Source: Verrucomicrobiales bacterium (GTDB taxonomy: Bacteria; Verrucomicrobiota; Verrucomicrobiia; Verrucomicrobiales; DEV007). Taken from it: a stretch of DNA of 12,346 nucleotides. Location: assembly GCA_023253615.1 (NCBI GenBank), contig JALRFZ010000292.1, forward strand, positions 1 through 12,346, written 5' to 3'. Below the pieces are notes generated by a model. The model worked only from the letters and a program-made list of their open reading frames with translations, was not told the DNA's origin and searched no databases. A program made the translations under genes and the position numbers. Shown here one piece after another: positions 1 through 6,656 of this stretch. Position 1 is the stretch's first letter. The number at the start of each line of letters is the position of its first letter.

Positions 1-2094
1 GTCGATGTGTGCCCCCACCATCACCGCGGGGTTCGGATGCGGACCGGTCTGGCCCGCGGACAAAATGCCGATGACATTGCGTCCCGTCCGCGTCTCCTGG
101 TCGACGTCGATCGTCGCGGTCAGTTTCGCGTCGGGGATGTCGAAACCCTGGATCATCTCGCCCTTGTCGAGCGCTTTCTGGATTTCGGAGAGATCCTTGC
201 CCGCGGAGGTGACCAGCTTTTTCGCGAGCTCGGTCGAGATGCTGATCGCAGGCAGACCCGAGTCGGCGTTCGAGGCGTCGAATTCCATCGGCACCAGTTC
301 CTCGCGCACCTCGGTCTCCGGCCCCGTCACGTAGATGATCCCGGCGGCGAACTTCCGGCGGGCCAGCGTCGCCTTGTGGCGGAGGCGCGAGTAGCGCTGC
401 ATCTGTTCGCGCTGCTCTTTCGGCATGTCTTCGGGCACGTAGCGCAACACCATCACCCACTTGCCCTTCACATCGAGGTGGAAATAGCTGGTATAGGATT
501 CGCCGCCCTTGCCATCCGGGATCTCGAGCCCGTATCCCGCGAAGACGATCCCCGAATCCTCCAGGGTGCCGTTTTTCGCGAAGGAGACCGGGCGCCATTC
601 CTTGTCCACCACGGGCTTGAGCGTCTCGCCGCCGAGGTTCAGGGTCATCGCGTTGTCCTTGCCGACGGCCACGCCGGCGGTGAATTGGAATTGCTGGAAG
701 TAGGTGCCGTCGTCACCGCCCGGCTCGAGCCCCCATTTCTTGAAGTAATCCGCCACGTGCGCCGTCGCCGCGATCTCGCCCGGGGTGCCGGTGAGACGGC
801 CGCCCAATTCCGGAGAAGCGAGGTATTCGAGATGCGCCCGCAGATCCGCTTCCTCGATCGCCGGCTTCGTTTCGAAGGCCGCGACCGGAGCCGTTTCGGT
901 GGTTTTGTCAGGAGCCGCGGTCGTCGTCTCCGGAACCGCCCCGCTCTTCTCCAGCATGGCCAAAGCCGCTTCGTGATTCCACGATGCCAGGAAAATCTGC
1001 GACTGTTTGGCGGGGGTGCGGTTGCTCGTCCAGGAAAGCGTTTTCCCATCCGGCGAAAAGACCGGCAGCCCGTCGAAACCGGCCGTGTGCGTCACCCGCA
1101 CCGGCTCTTTTTCGCCCTTCGCATCGACCAGGTAGAGCTCGAAATTGTCGAAGCCGTGTTTGTTCGTCGCGAAGACCAGGTATTCGCCGCTCGGGTGGAA
1201 ATAGGGCGCCCACGACATCGCGCCGAGCTTCGTGAGCTGGCGCTCCTTCCGGTCGGCCAGATTCATCGCGAAGATCTCCGCGACGAGGCCCTTGCGGTCG
1301 AAACGGCGCCAGCAGATTTCCTTGCCGTCGGCGCTGAAGAAGGGACCACCATCATAGCCGTCGGCGGTGGTGAGGCGCTCCACGTTCGTTCCATCGGCGT
1401 CGGAGAGGTAGATCTCCATCGGGAACTTTTTGTCGAGCTTGAACGCCTTCTGATCTTCCTCGCTCATCGAGCCGTCGTAGGCCTGGCGGTTCGAGGCGAA
1501 AACGAGCTTCTTCCCATCCGGCGACCAGGCGCCCTCCGCGTCGTAGCCTTCCGTCTTCGTCAGGTTCTTGTATTCGCCCGAGCCCGGCACGGTCTCGTAA
1601 ATGTCGAATTCCGCGTCGTAGTCCCACGAATACTTCCGCGCCGTGCCCGACTCACGCTCGGCGTATTCCGCCTTCTGCCGGGCCTCGGCCTCGGGATCCC
1701 CGTGGGTCGAGGCGAACATCACCCGCTTTCCGTCGGGGTGGATCCAGGCGCAGGTCGTCTTGCCCTTGCCCGTCGAAACGCGCTCCGTGTCGCCCGTCTC
1801 GAGATCGAGCAGGTAGATCTGGTAAAAAGGATTGCCTTCCTCCCGCTCGCTCTGGAAGACCATCTTCGTTCCATCCGCGGAAAAATACCCTTCACCCGCG
1901 CGCAACCCCTCGAAGGTGAGCTGCCGCGTCCCCGAGAGCAGTGCCGCCTCCGCCTTGGCCACCGCCGCCGGATCCTCCGTCGCCTCCGGTTTCGCGGACT
2001 CCTGCGCCACCAGCACCAGCCCCGCGAGGAGCAGACAGGGTGCGGTGAAGGACAATACCCTCTTCAGTGACGGAGAAAAACGGATCGAGGTCAT
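1..2094 (-). CDS. Secreted PD40 beta-propeller / M28 metallopeptidase, C-terminus beyond window
   Basis: The ATG at 2094 opens 698 codons that run off the left edge, so the C-terminal part is missing. Residues 1-30 look like a signal peptide (KR then a hydrophobic stretch ending LVLVA), so export is expected. Residues about 55-370 hold six PD40/TolB-like propeller repeats of the type F-S-x-D-G-x-x-x-x-F (near 71, 117, 190, 252, 298 and 346). A Thr/Pro/Ala linker at about 385-410 follows. From about 412 the sequence matches the start of M28 aminopeptidases: L-x-Y-L-A-S-P-E-L-x-G-R-L-T-G-T-P-G-E near 423-440, then an insert resembling a PA domain (about 520-640), then G-R-N-V-I-G and V-G-A-H-x-D at the very edge. 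In the family that His (696) is the first zinc ligand; the others lie outside. The likely role is peptide degradation in the periplasm or outside the cell, with the propeller as a substrate gate or binding module (inference). No Shine-Dalgarno sequence precedes the ATG. Fold and family are confident; the substrate is unknown. Confidence 0.9.
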   Translation of the reverse strand, partial: MTSIRFSPSLKRVLSFTAPCLLLAGLVLVAQESAKPEATEDPAAVAKAEAALLSGTRQLTFEGLRAGEGYFSADGTKMVFQSEREEGNPFYQIYLLDLETGDTERVSTGKGKTTCAWIHPDGKRVMFASTHGDPEAEARQKAEYAERESGTARKYSWDYDAEFDIYETVPGSGEYKNLTKTEGYDAEGAWSPDGKKLVFASNRQAYDGSMSEEDQKAFKLDKKFPMEIYLSDADGTNVERLTTADGYDGGPFFSADGKEICWRRFDRKGLVAEIFAMNLADRKERQLTKLGAMSWAPYFHPSGEYLVFATNKHGFDNFELYLVDAKGEKEPVRVTHTAGFDGLPVFSPDGKTLSWTSNRTPAKQSQIFLASWNHEAALAMLEKSGAVPETTTAAPDKTTETAPVAAFETKPAIEEADLRAHLEYLASPELGGRLTGTPGEIAATAHVADYFKKWGLEPGGDDGTYFQQFQFTAGVAVGKDNAMTLNLGGETLKPVVDKEWRPVSFAKNGTLEDSGIVFAGYGLEIPDGKGGESYTSYFHLDVKGKWVMVLRYVPEDMPKEQREQMQRYSRLRHKATLARRKFAAGIIYVTGPETEVREELVPMEFDASNADSGLPAISISTELAKKLVTSAGKDLSEIQKALDKGEMIQGFDIPDAKLTATIDVDQETRTGRNVIGILSAGQTGPHPNPAVMVGAHID

Positions 2095-2103
2095 AGGAGT
2101 AGG

Positions 2104-2132
2104 AATCTGAATGGGTCGGGGGATCAGGTCAA
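2104..2132 (-). promoter_or_regulatory. Weak candidate promoter for the M28 peptidase gene
   Basis: Reading leftwards, TTGACC (2132-2127) is followed by a 17-nt spacer and CAGATT (2109-2104). The -35 box is good; the -10 box matches TATAAT at only three of six positions. If used, transcription would start a few bases before the ATG at 2094, giving a nearly leaderless mRNA, which fits the lack of a ribosome binding site. This is a suggestion from motif matching only. Confidence 0.2.
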
Positions 2133-2152
2133 CGAGGTTACGTCGCGGATGC

Positions 2153-2174
2153 ACGGTAGATTGACGGTAGATTG
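2153..2174. repeat. 11-bp tandem direct repeat, two copies
   Basis: ACGGTAGATTG occurs twice head to tail (2153-2163 and 2164-2174), without mismatch. It lies 60-80 bp upstream of the peptidase start. It could be a tandem operator or simply a replication-slippage duplication; the sequence alone does not decide. Confidence 0.75.
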
Positions 2175-2214
2175 CCCAGGCGCAAACGTGTTCAATCTTC
2201 GTCTTCGTCTACCA

Positions 2215-2235
2215 ACTCATACTCATACTCATCTC
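2215..2235. repeat. ACTCAT hexamer tandem tract
   Basis: Three consecutive ACTCAT units are followed by CTC (2215-2235), directly after a CTTCGT dimer (2197-2208) and a short spacer. The sequence CTCATACTC, present at 2217-2225 and 2223-2231, is exactly complementary to GAGTATGAG at 2332-2340 in the opposite tract. The two tracts could therefore pair across about 100 nt in single-stranded DNA or RNA. Confidence 0.8.
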
Positions 2236-2319
2236 CCGGTCGCACCCTGAGCCCACACATGGAGGGGAACGCCAACCCGCACGCGCTCGCCCCCACCCGT
2301 CAACTCCTCCGCCGTTTTT

Positions 2320-2356
2320 GAGTAAGAGTAGGAGTATGAGGTAAGAGTAAGAGAGG
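2320..2356. repeat. GAGTAN hexamer tandem tract
   Basis: Successive degenerate units read GAGTAA, GAGTAG, GAGTAT, GAGGTAA, GAGTAA and GAGAGG. It is a purine-rich inverted counterpart of the ACTCAT tract at 2215-2235. It lies about 90-125 bp upstream of the gluQ start, so it may overlap that gene's promoter or leader. The function is unknown. Confidence 0.8.
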
Positions 2357-2383
2357 AACACCCTCAGCACGCCGACTTTTCAC

Positions 2384-2404
2384 CTTTTACTTTTTACCTT
2401 TTAC
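2384..2404. repeat. YTTTTAC heptamer, three tandem copies
   Basis: CTTTTAC, TTTTTAC and CTTTTAC follow one another without a gap (2384-2404), ending 40 bp before the gluQ start codon. The pyrimidine-rich, AT-rich block stands out from the GC-rich surroundings. It may act as a leader or unwinding element, or be a simple repeat. Confidence 0.75.
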
Positions 2405-2444
2405 TCCCCCACCGGCACTGACCGCGCCCTGCATCGCCTCTGCC

Positions 2445-3296
2445 ATGACCTCCCGCTTCGCCCCCAGCCCGACCGGCCAGCTCCACAAAGGCCACGCCTT
2501 TTCGGCGTTGACCGCTTTCGCCCTGGCCCGGCGCTCCGGCGGCCGCTTTTTGCTGCGCATCGAGGACATCGATCCGACGCGCTGCACGCGCGAAAACGCG
2601 GAACAGATTTTCGAAGACCTCGCCTGGCTCGGGATCGAATGGGAAACCCCCGTCCGTTTCCAGAGCGAACATCGCGCCGACTTCGCCGCCGCGGCCGACC
2701 GGCTCGCCGCCCGGGGGCTGCTTTATCCCTGCTTCTGCACCCGCAGCGACATCCAGCGCGAGATCGAACGCGCCGGCCACGCCCCCCACGGCAGCGAAGG
2801 CCCGCTCTACCCCGGCACCTGCCGCCGCCTCTCCGGCGACGAACGCGCGGCCCGCCTCGCCGCCGGCACGCCCCACGCCCTCCGTCTCGATCTCGAAAAG
2901 GCCCTTTCCCTCGCCGGACCCGGACTCACCTGGACCGACACCCATCAAGGCGTCCAGCCCGCCCGCCCCGGACTCCTCGGCGACGCCGTCCTCGTCCGCA
3001 AGGACATCGGCACCAGCTACCACCTCGCCGTCGTCGTCGATGACGGGCTCCAGGGGATCACCGACATTGTCCGCGGCGTCGATCTTTTCGAGGCGACCCA
3101 TCTCCACCGGCTCCTTCAGGAAATGCTCGGACTGCCCGTGCCCCTCTATCACCACCACGGACTCCTCACCGATGCCTCGGGCAACCGCCTCGCCAAGCGT
3201 GACCGGGCCGTCACTCTGAAAAGTCTTCGCGAAAGCGGCGTCCGCGCCCGGGACCTGAAAAAGGAGCTCGGATTCCCGGAAGACTTCGCGGTCTGA
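2445..3296 (+). CDS. gluQ: Glutamyl-Q tRNA(Asp) synthetase
   Basis: This 283-residue protein is a paralogue of glutamyl-tRNA synthetase without the anticodon-binding domain. In the family it activates glutamate with ATP and attaches it to queuosine-34 of tRNA(Asp), so it modifies the anticodon rather than charging the 3' end. The start (S-R-F-A-P-S-P-T-G, 3-11) and the HIGH-like H14-K-G-H17 are intact. The K-M-S-K-S-like loop reads R248-L-A-K-R. The expected zinc site is C96, C98, Y122 and C126. The short length and the zinc cluster separate it from full GltX (about 470 residues). Activity implies that the host makes or salvages queuosine; no queuosine gene is in view. The ATG at 2445 is favoured because only two residues precede the conserved block. 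No Shine-Dalgarno sequence is seen. The next gene on the same strand is 103 bp downstream. Confidence 0.93.
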   Translation: MTSRFAPSPTGQLHKGHAFSALTAFALARRSGGRFLLRIEDIDPTRCTRENAEQIFEDLAWLGIEWETPVRFQSEHRADFAAAADRLAARGLLYPCFCTRSDIQREIERAGHAPHGSEGPLYPGTCRRLSGDERAARLAAGTPHALRLDLEKALSLAGPGLTWTDTHQGVQPARPGLLGDAVLVRKDIGTSYHLAVVVDDGLQGITDIVRGVDLFEATHLHRLLQEMLGLPVPLYHHHGLLTDASGNRLAKRDRAVTLKSLRESGVRARDLKKELGFPEDFAV

Positions 3297-3399
3297 ACCG
3301 GACTGCTGCCGGATACCGCCGTGATTCCTTACTGGACATCTTTGCCCGGCTGGGTCAAAAAAAGAAGCATCCCCTCAATCTTGTCCCCCCCCGAATCCC

Positions 3400-4227
3400 A
3401 TGAGCTTCCGCCTGCCCCACGAAGACAGCCCCCTCGACGCCCCGCCCCTCGCCGACATGTCCGCGATTCTCGTAGTCGATGAAGATCCGGCCTTCCAGCT
3501 CGGTTTGAAGACATTTCTCCGCGAATACGTGGGATTTGAAAAAGTCTTCACCGCCCGCAGCGGTCAGGAGGCGCTCGATTTCATCCGTGCGGAACCTTCC
3601 ATCGAGGTGGTGACGCTCGACTACCGCATGCCGGGCATGAACGGCATCGAAGTCCTCGAGGCACTGCGCGGCCAGACGGCTCGGCCGCTCGCGGTGCTGA
3701 TGATCACGGGGTATGCCTCGGAGGAGCTCGAGGCGGAGTTCCGCGCCCAGGGTGGCGAACTGATCCTGACCACCCACTTTCTGACCAAGCCGGTGCAATT
3801 CGAGAAACTCGAGCCCGTGGTGCTCGCCGCCCATGAGGAAGTCCTCGCCACGAAACGCCGGCTCCACGAACGGGCCATGGCCGCCGCGGCAGAGCTCGCG
3901 CTGGCGGAGTCGGGTGCCATGGAGGCGCAGGCCGATGCCGCCCCCGTCTCCGGCGACCTCGGGTCGCGTCTCGAAGCCCAGGGCGAGCGCATCGCGGCCG
4001 TGGAGCAGGAACTTCGCGCCCAGCGCGGCAAGTGGCGGGCCGATTTCTGGCGTGTCACGGCGTTGCTGTTGCTCATCTGGCTGGCGGGTCAATTCGGTCT
4101 CCTCGCACCTCTCGCCCCGCGATGGGCATCGTTCAAAGCCGGGGTCATCGAGCGGGTCGAGGGGTGGAAACAATCCCTCTCCGCCCCCCCCGCGGCCCCC
4201 GCGGAAACTCCCGGCGAAGCGCTCTGA
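3400..4227 (+). CDS. Response-regulator receiver protein with coiled coil and C-terminal membrane helix
   Basis: This 275-residue protein has a REC domain at about 21-145 with all key residues: the acidic cluster D27/D29, phospho-acceptor D74 within [10 protein letters not shown], switch T103 (M-I-T-G-Y-A) and K130-P131. It therefore should accept phosphate from a histidine kinase. A charged, Ala-rich helical stretch, probably coiled coil, runs from about 145 to 212. One hydrophobic segment follows at about 216-240 ([14 protein letters not shown]), then a short tail ending in a Pro/Ala-rich stretch. No DNA-binding, cyclase or phosphodiesterase output domain is present. A tail-anchored REC protein is unusual and suggests signalling at the membrane by protein contact. 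No kinase is in the window. Met20, just before the REC domain, is an alternative start. The RNA ligase gene begins 44 bp downstream, so co-transcription is possible. Confidence 0.88.
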   Translation: MSFRLPHEDSPLDAPPLADMSAILVVDEDPAFQLGLKTFLREYVGFEKVFTARSGQEALDFIRAEPSIEVVTLDYRMPGMNGIEVLEALRGQTARPLAVLMITGYASEELEAEFRAQGGELILTTHFLTKPVQFEKLEPVVLAAHEEVLATKRRLHERAMAAAAELALAESGAMEAQADAAPVSGDLGSRLEAQGERIAAVEQELRAQRGKWRADFWRVTALLLLIWLAGQFGLLAPLAPRWASFKAGVIERVEGWKQSLSAPPAAPAETPGEAL

Positions 4228-4235
4228 TTTTTTTT
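4213..4235 (+). terminator. Weak possible intrinsic terminator or attenuator after the REC gene
   Basis: A small hairpin, GGCG-AAG-CGCT (three Watson-Crick pairs plus one G-U), overlaps the end of the REC gene. A few bases later comes a run of eight T (4228-4235), the longest T run seen in the window. The stem is too short for a strong terminator, so partial read-through into the RNA ligase gene is likely if it works at all. Confidence 0.22.
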
Positions 4236-4271
4236 GCATCGCGCGGCGGTGCCGTTCGTCGTTTCCCGCCC

Positions 4272-5012
4272 ATGGGAGCGACCAGAGACCATTTCGTCAA
4301 ATACCCGCGCACCCCGCATCTTTCCGGATCGCGGGGTACGGACGATGACAAGCATCTCGGCGCGAAGGCCTCGGCGGCCTTCCTCGCGGATCCGTCACTG
4401 ATCGTCGAGGAGAAGCTCGACGGCACGCACGTCGGGATCCAGTTCCTCGCGGACGGCCGCCTTTTCCTGCAATGCCGCGGGCATGAGATCACCGAGGGGA
4501 TGCATCCGCAGTATGATCTTTTCAAACAATGGGCCGCGGTGAAACGCCCCGTGCTGGAGACGATGCTGGCGGACCGGTATCTGCTCTTCGGCGAATGGCT
4601 CCACGCGAAACACAGCGTCTTCTACACCCGGCTGCCGCACTACTTTTTCGAATTCGACGTGTATGACAAGGCGGAGAGCGTCTTTCTGCCGCTCGCGCGG
4701 CGGCTCGCCCTGCTCGAGGGCACCGGGATCGCGACGGTGCCGGTGATCCAACGGGGCCCGCTGCGCGAGGAAAGCCTCGAAGCGCTGATCGGCGAATCGG
4801 CTTTCGGCGCGGTGTTCGAGAATCCCCTCACCGGAGCGGCGGACGCGCGCATGGAGGGCCTCTATCTGAGGACCGAATCGGACCGGGCGGTGACCGGCCG
4901 GGCAAAGAAGGTGCGTCCCGAATTTGTCGAACGGGTAAAACAAAGCGAACATTGGCAGCACCGCACCATGGTGCCGAACGAACTCGCCGCCGGGGCGGAT
5001 CTCTGGTCATGA
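4272..5012 (+). CDS. ATP-dependent RNA ligase (nucleotidyltransferase family, Rnl2-like)
   Basis: This 246-residue protein has the ordered motifs of covalent nucleotidyltransferase ligases: motif I E47-K48-L-D-G51 with K48 as the AMP-accepting lysine, motif III F-G-E108-W-L, motif IIIa Y-F-F-E-F-D (124-129), motif IV E195-G-L-Y-L-R, and motif V around A-K-K-V-R (211-215). Ligases of this family join 5'-phosphate and 3'-OH ends through an enzyme-AMP and then an AMP-RNA intermediate. Only about 30 residues follow motif V, so this is close to a bare catalytic domain and may rely on a partner for RNA binding. The frame is open back to 4032, inside the REC gene, but recognisable sequence begins right after the ATG at 4272. 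Its stop overlaps the HD-Pnk start (ATGA, 5009-5012), showing translational coupling with the enzyme that would prepare its ends. RNA rather than DNA as substrate is inferred from the family and partner. Confidence 0.88.
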   Translation: MGATRDHFVKYPRTPHLSGSRGTDDDKHLGAKASAAFLADPSLIVEEKLDGTHVGIQFLADGRLFLQCRGHEITEGMHPQYDLFKQWAAVKRPVLETMLADRYLLFGEWLHAKHSVFYTRLPHYFFEFDVYDKAESVFLPLARRLALLEGTGIATVPVIQRGPLREESLEALIGESAFGAVFENPLTGAADARMEGLYLRTESDRAVTGRAKKVRPEFVERVKQSEHWQHRTMVPNELAAGADLWS

Positions 5013-6133
5013 AAACGGTATCCAACGCCTGGCCGGACCTCGTCTCCGGGAACGACGACGACCTCCTCGCGTGGGCCGCGGAGCAACCGTGGGCGGAGGC
5101 GATGCGCCGATGCGCCCAGGATGCGGTGTGGCATCCCGAAGGCGACGTGTGGACGCACACGGCGATGGTCTTCGACGAGGTGCGCCGGCTCGACGGCTAT
5201 GACGCACTGCCCCGGAGGGAGCAGCTCGACCTGCTCTTCACCGCCCTGCTCCACGACAGCGGCAAGCCGGCGACGACGGCTCCGGATCCGGAGACGGGGC
5301 GCCTGCGTTCGCCGAGGCATTCCCTCGCCGGCGCCCGGCTCGCCCGCGAGGTGCTGCGCGAGGCCGGCTGCCCTTTGCGGGAACGGGAAACGATCGTCTC
5401 GCTCGTCCGCCACCACGGACGTCCGCCCCACCTTCTCGAAGCGGCGAAGCCCGAGCACGAGGTGATCCGCCTCTCCACGATCCTGACGAACCGACAACTG
5501 CACCGCTTCGCCGTGGCGGACACGCGCGGCCGCGACCGGAACGACGACTCGCGTCCCGAGGAGGCGCTGCACCTCTGGCGCGACCTCGCCGCGGAGCTCG
5601 GGTGCCTCGACGGCCCCTATCGTTTCACGAACGACCAGGCGCGCTTCCTCTTCCACCGGGACACCCTGACAAGCCTCCATTACGTGCCCCACGAATCGTG
5701 GCCGTGTACGGTGACGATGATGAGCGGGCTGCCGGGCGCGGGCAAGGACACGTGGCTGGCCCGGCACCGGCCGGATCTGCCGGTGATCTCGCTCGACGGC
5801 CTCCGCGAGGAGCTCGAGATCGCTCCGGAAAAGAACCAGGGCCGCGTCGCCCAGGCCGCTAAGGCGCGCTGCCAGGAATGGCTCGCGGCGGGGACTTCCT
5901 TCGCGTTCAACGCGACGAACCTGACCGCTCCGATGCGGGGCCGCTGGATCGATCTCTTCGCGGCCTACGGAGCCCGCGTCGAGATCGTCTACCTCGAGCC
6001 ACCGCTCGACACGCTGCTCCGGCAGAACCGGGATCGCGGGGCGGCGGTGCCGGAATCGGTCATGAACCGCCTCCTCGAAAAACTCGAGGTGCCGACCGCG
6101 GCGGAGGCGCACGAGGTGACCTGGATCGGATGA
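5009..6133 (+). CDS. HD-Pnk: HD-domain 2',3'-phosphoesterase fused to polynucleotide 5'-kinase
   Basis: This 374-residue, two-domain end-healing enzyme resembles Runella slithyformis HD-Pnk. The HD domain (about 35-195) shows the metal-site pattern H50, H82-D83, H104, H135-H136 and D171. In the characterised enzyme this domain removes 2',3'-cyclic phosphate and 3'-phosphate. The kinase domain (about 232-374) has the P-loop G240-L-P-G-A-G-K246-D-T, then S-L-D263-G-L-R266, then N-A-T-N (301-304) with R310, and a basic lid R338-Q-N-R-D-R343. It should phosphorylate 5'-OH ends from an NTP. The residue after the P-loop lysine is Asp, not the usual Ser/Thr; Thr248 follows. The ATG at 5009 is chosen because it overlaps the ligase stop by 4 nt; the frame stays open further upstream but adds nothing recognisable. 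A G-C-rich hairpin lies just after the stop. Function is inferred from the family and operon. Confidence 0.88.
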   Translation: MKTVSNAWPDLVSGNDDDLLAWAAEQPWAEAMRRCAQDAVWHPEGDVWTHTAMVFDEVRRLDGYDALPRREQLDLLFTALLHDSGKPATTAPDPETGRLRSPRHSLAGARLAREVLREAGCPLRERETIVSLVRHHGRPPHLLEAAKPEHEVIRLSTILTNRQLHRFAVADTRGRDRNDDSRPEEALHLWRDLAAELGCLDGPYRFTNDQARFLFHRDTLTSLHYVPHESWPCTVTMMSGLPGAGKDTWLARHRPDLPVISLDGLREELEIAPEKNQGRVAQAAKARCQEWLAAGTSFAFNATNLTAPMRGRWIDLFAAYGARVEIVYLEPPLDTLLRQNRDRGAAVPESVMNRLLEKLEVPTAAEAHEVTWIG

Positions 6134-6141
6134 TGCTCCGG

Positions 6142-6161
6142 CCCGTTTTTCCAATAACGGG
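6142..6161 (+). terminator. Hairpin after HD-Pnk, possible 3' end of the repair operon
   Basis: CCCGTT (6142-6147) and AACGGG (6156-6161) form a perfect 6-bp stem with an 8-nt loop, 8 bp after the HD-Pnk stop. No U-run follows, so it is not a textbook intrinsic terminator. It could stabilise the mRNA 3' end or act with Rho. Confidence 0.3.
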
Positions 6162-6168
6162 AGAAATT

Positions 6169-6174
6169 TGTAAT
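6169..6174 (+). promoter_or_regulatory. Possible -10 box upstream of the small unknown gene
   Basis: TGTAAT matches the TATAAT consensus at five of six positions and lies in a locally AT-rich patch 61 bp before the ATG at 6236. No good -35 element stands at the right distance, only T-rich sequence around 6146. This is weak support for a separate promoter here. Confidence 0.2.
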
Positions 6175-6235
6175 CGCGTGGCGCGGAAAAAAATCGAACA
6201 ATGTCGGCGACATCCACTCCAACCTTCTTGAATCC

Positions 6236-6628
6236 ATGAATCACGACTCCCAGGATCCTGTTTCCCCCGATCCCACTCCTGCCCCCAAAACGACGCAGGA
6301 AAAGCTCGATGAACTTTCCAACACGCTGACCGAGGCCATCCTCAAGGGTGGCCGCGATGCGAAGCGAGCCTTCGAGGATGGGATGCCGAAGGTGAAGAGC
6401 GAATTCACCAAGGGACTCCACGACGTCGCCTACGCGGTCGGTTTTGCCGCGACCTTCGGGGCCACCTTGCTGCGCGAAGCCACTCCCGACGCCCTCCGCG
6501 ACGGTCTGCGCAACGGTGCCGCCTCGGGCCGGAAAGCCGCCGACGAGGTGATGCGCCAGCGTCGTGAAAAAGCGGAGCGCGAGGCCAAGGCCGAAGCCAC
6601 GGAAGACACCGGCGGCGCCTGGGCGTGA
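6236..6628 (+). CDS. Small mostly helical protein of unknown function (130 aa)
   Basis: I do not recognise this protein. Residues 1-20 are rich in Pro, Asp and Thr and probably disordered. Residues 21-60 look like an amphipathic helix with many Lys, Asp and Glu. Residues 64-79 (starting V-A-Y-A-V-G-F-A) are small and hydrophobic, either a short membrane-inserting or a helix-packing segment. Residues 95-122 form a strongly charged helix (R-Q-R-R-E-K-A-E-R-E), plausibly coiled coil. There is no signal peptide and no cysteine. The overall look recalls phasin-like or membrane-surface helical proteins, but that is only resemblance. It lies 102 bp after the HD-Pnk gene, with a hairpin and a possible -10 box between, so it may be transcribed separately. 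It converges on the M16 peptidase gene with 28 bp between them. Codon use fits the neighbours, so it is probably a real gene. Confidence 0.72.
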   Translation: MNHDSQDPVSPDPTPAPKTTQEKLDELSNTLTEAILKGGRDAKRAFEDGMPKVKSEFTKGLHDVAYAVGFAATFGATLLREATPDALRDGLRNGAASGRKAADEVMRQRREKAEREAKAEATEDTGGAWA

Positions 6629-6641
6629 CCCGGCCTCCGGG
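6629..6641. terminator. Short GC hairpin between convergent genes
   Basis: CCCGG-CCT-CCGGG forms a 5-bp stem with a 3-nt loop directly after the stop codon at 6626-6628. It sits in the 28-bp gap before the stop of the opposing M16 gene. Its symmetry and place suit a bidirectional terminator, but there is no T-run on either side, so confidence is low. Confidence 0.25.
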
Positions 6642-6656
6642 CATGCCACACCCCGT

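Larger units (their letters stand above)
2095..2444. other. 350-bp divergent gene-free region with short tandem repeats
   Basis: The peptidase gene starts leftwards and gluQ rightwards from this region, so it should carry promoters for both. I see no convincing gene, tRNA or riboswitch in it. It does hold several unrelated short tandem repeats: an 11-bp unit twice (2153-2174), CTTCGT twice (2197-2208), an ACTCAT tract (2215-2235), a GAGTAN tract (2320-2356) and a YTTTTAC unit three times (2384-2404). Base composition is clearly less GC-rich than in the flanking genes. Confidence 0.7.

Noticed and set aside
7..2070. 687-codon open frame on the plus strand
   Set aside because: It is antisense to the PD40/M28 gene; the product is Arg/His/Leu-rich with no domain, typical of the mirror frame in GC-rich coding DNA.
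3297..3399. Terminator or promoter between gluQ and the REC gene
   Set aside because: Only a 4-bp CCGG stem, an A7 run and a TGGACA without a matching -10 box are present; too weak to annotate.
4190..4204. CCGCGG-CCC-CCGCGG hairpin as a terminator of the REC gene
   Set aside because: It lies inside the coding region and is 23 nt away from the T8 run, too far for an intrinsic terminator.
4032..4271. Longer upstream start for the RNA ligase
   Set aside because: The extra 80 residues lie inside the REC gene in another frame and are Arg/Pro-rich without homology; family sequence starts at 4272.
4952..5008. Longer upstream start for HD-Pnk
   Set aside because: It would overlap the ligase gene by about 60 bp; the ATG at 5009 with a 4-nt overlap is the simpler choice.
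4862..6649. 595-codon open frame on the minus strand
   Set aside because: It is antisense to the HD-Pnk and small-protein genes and has no recognisable domain.
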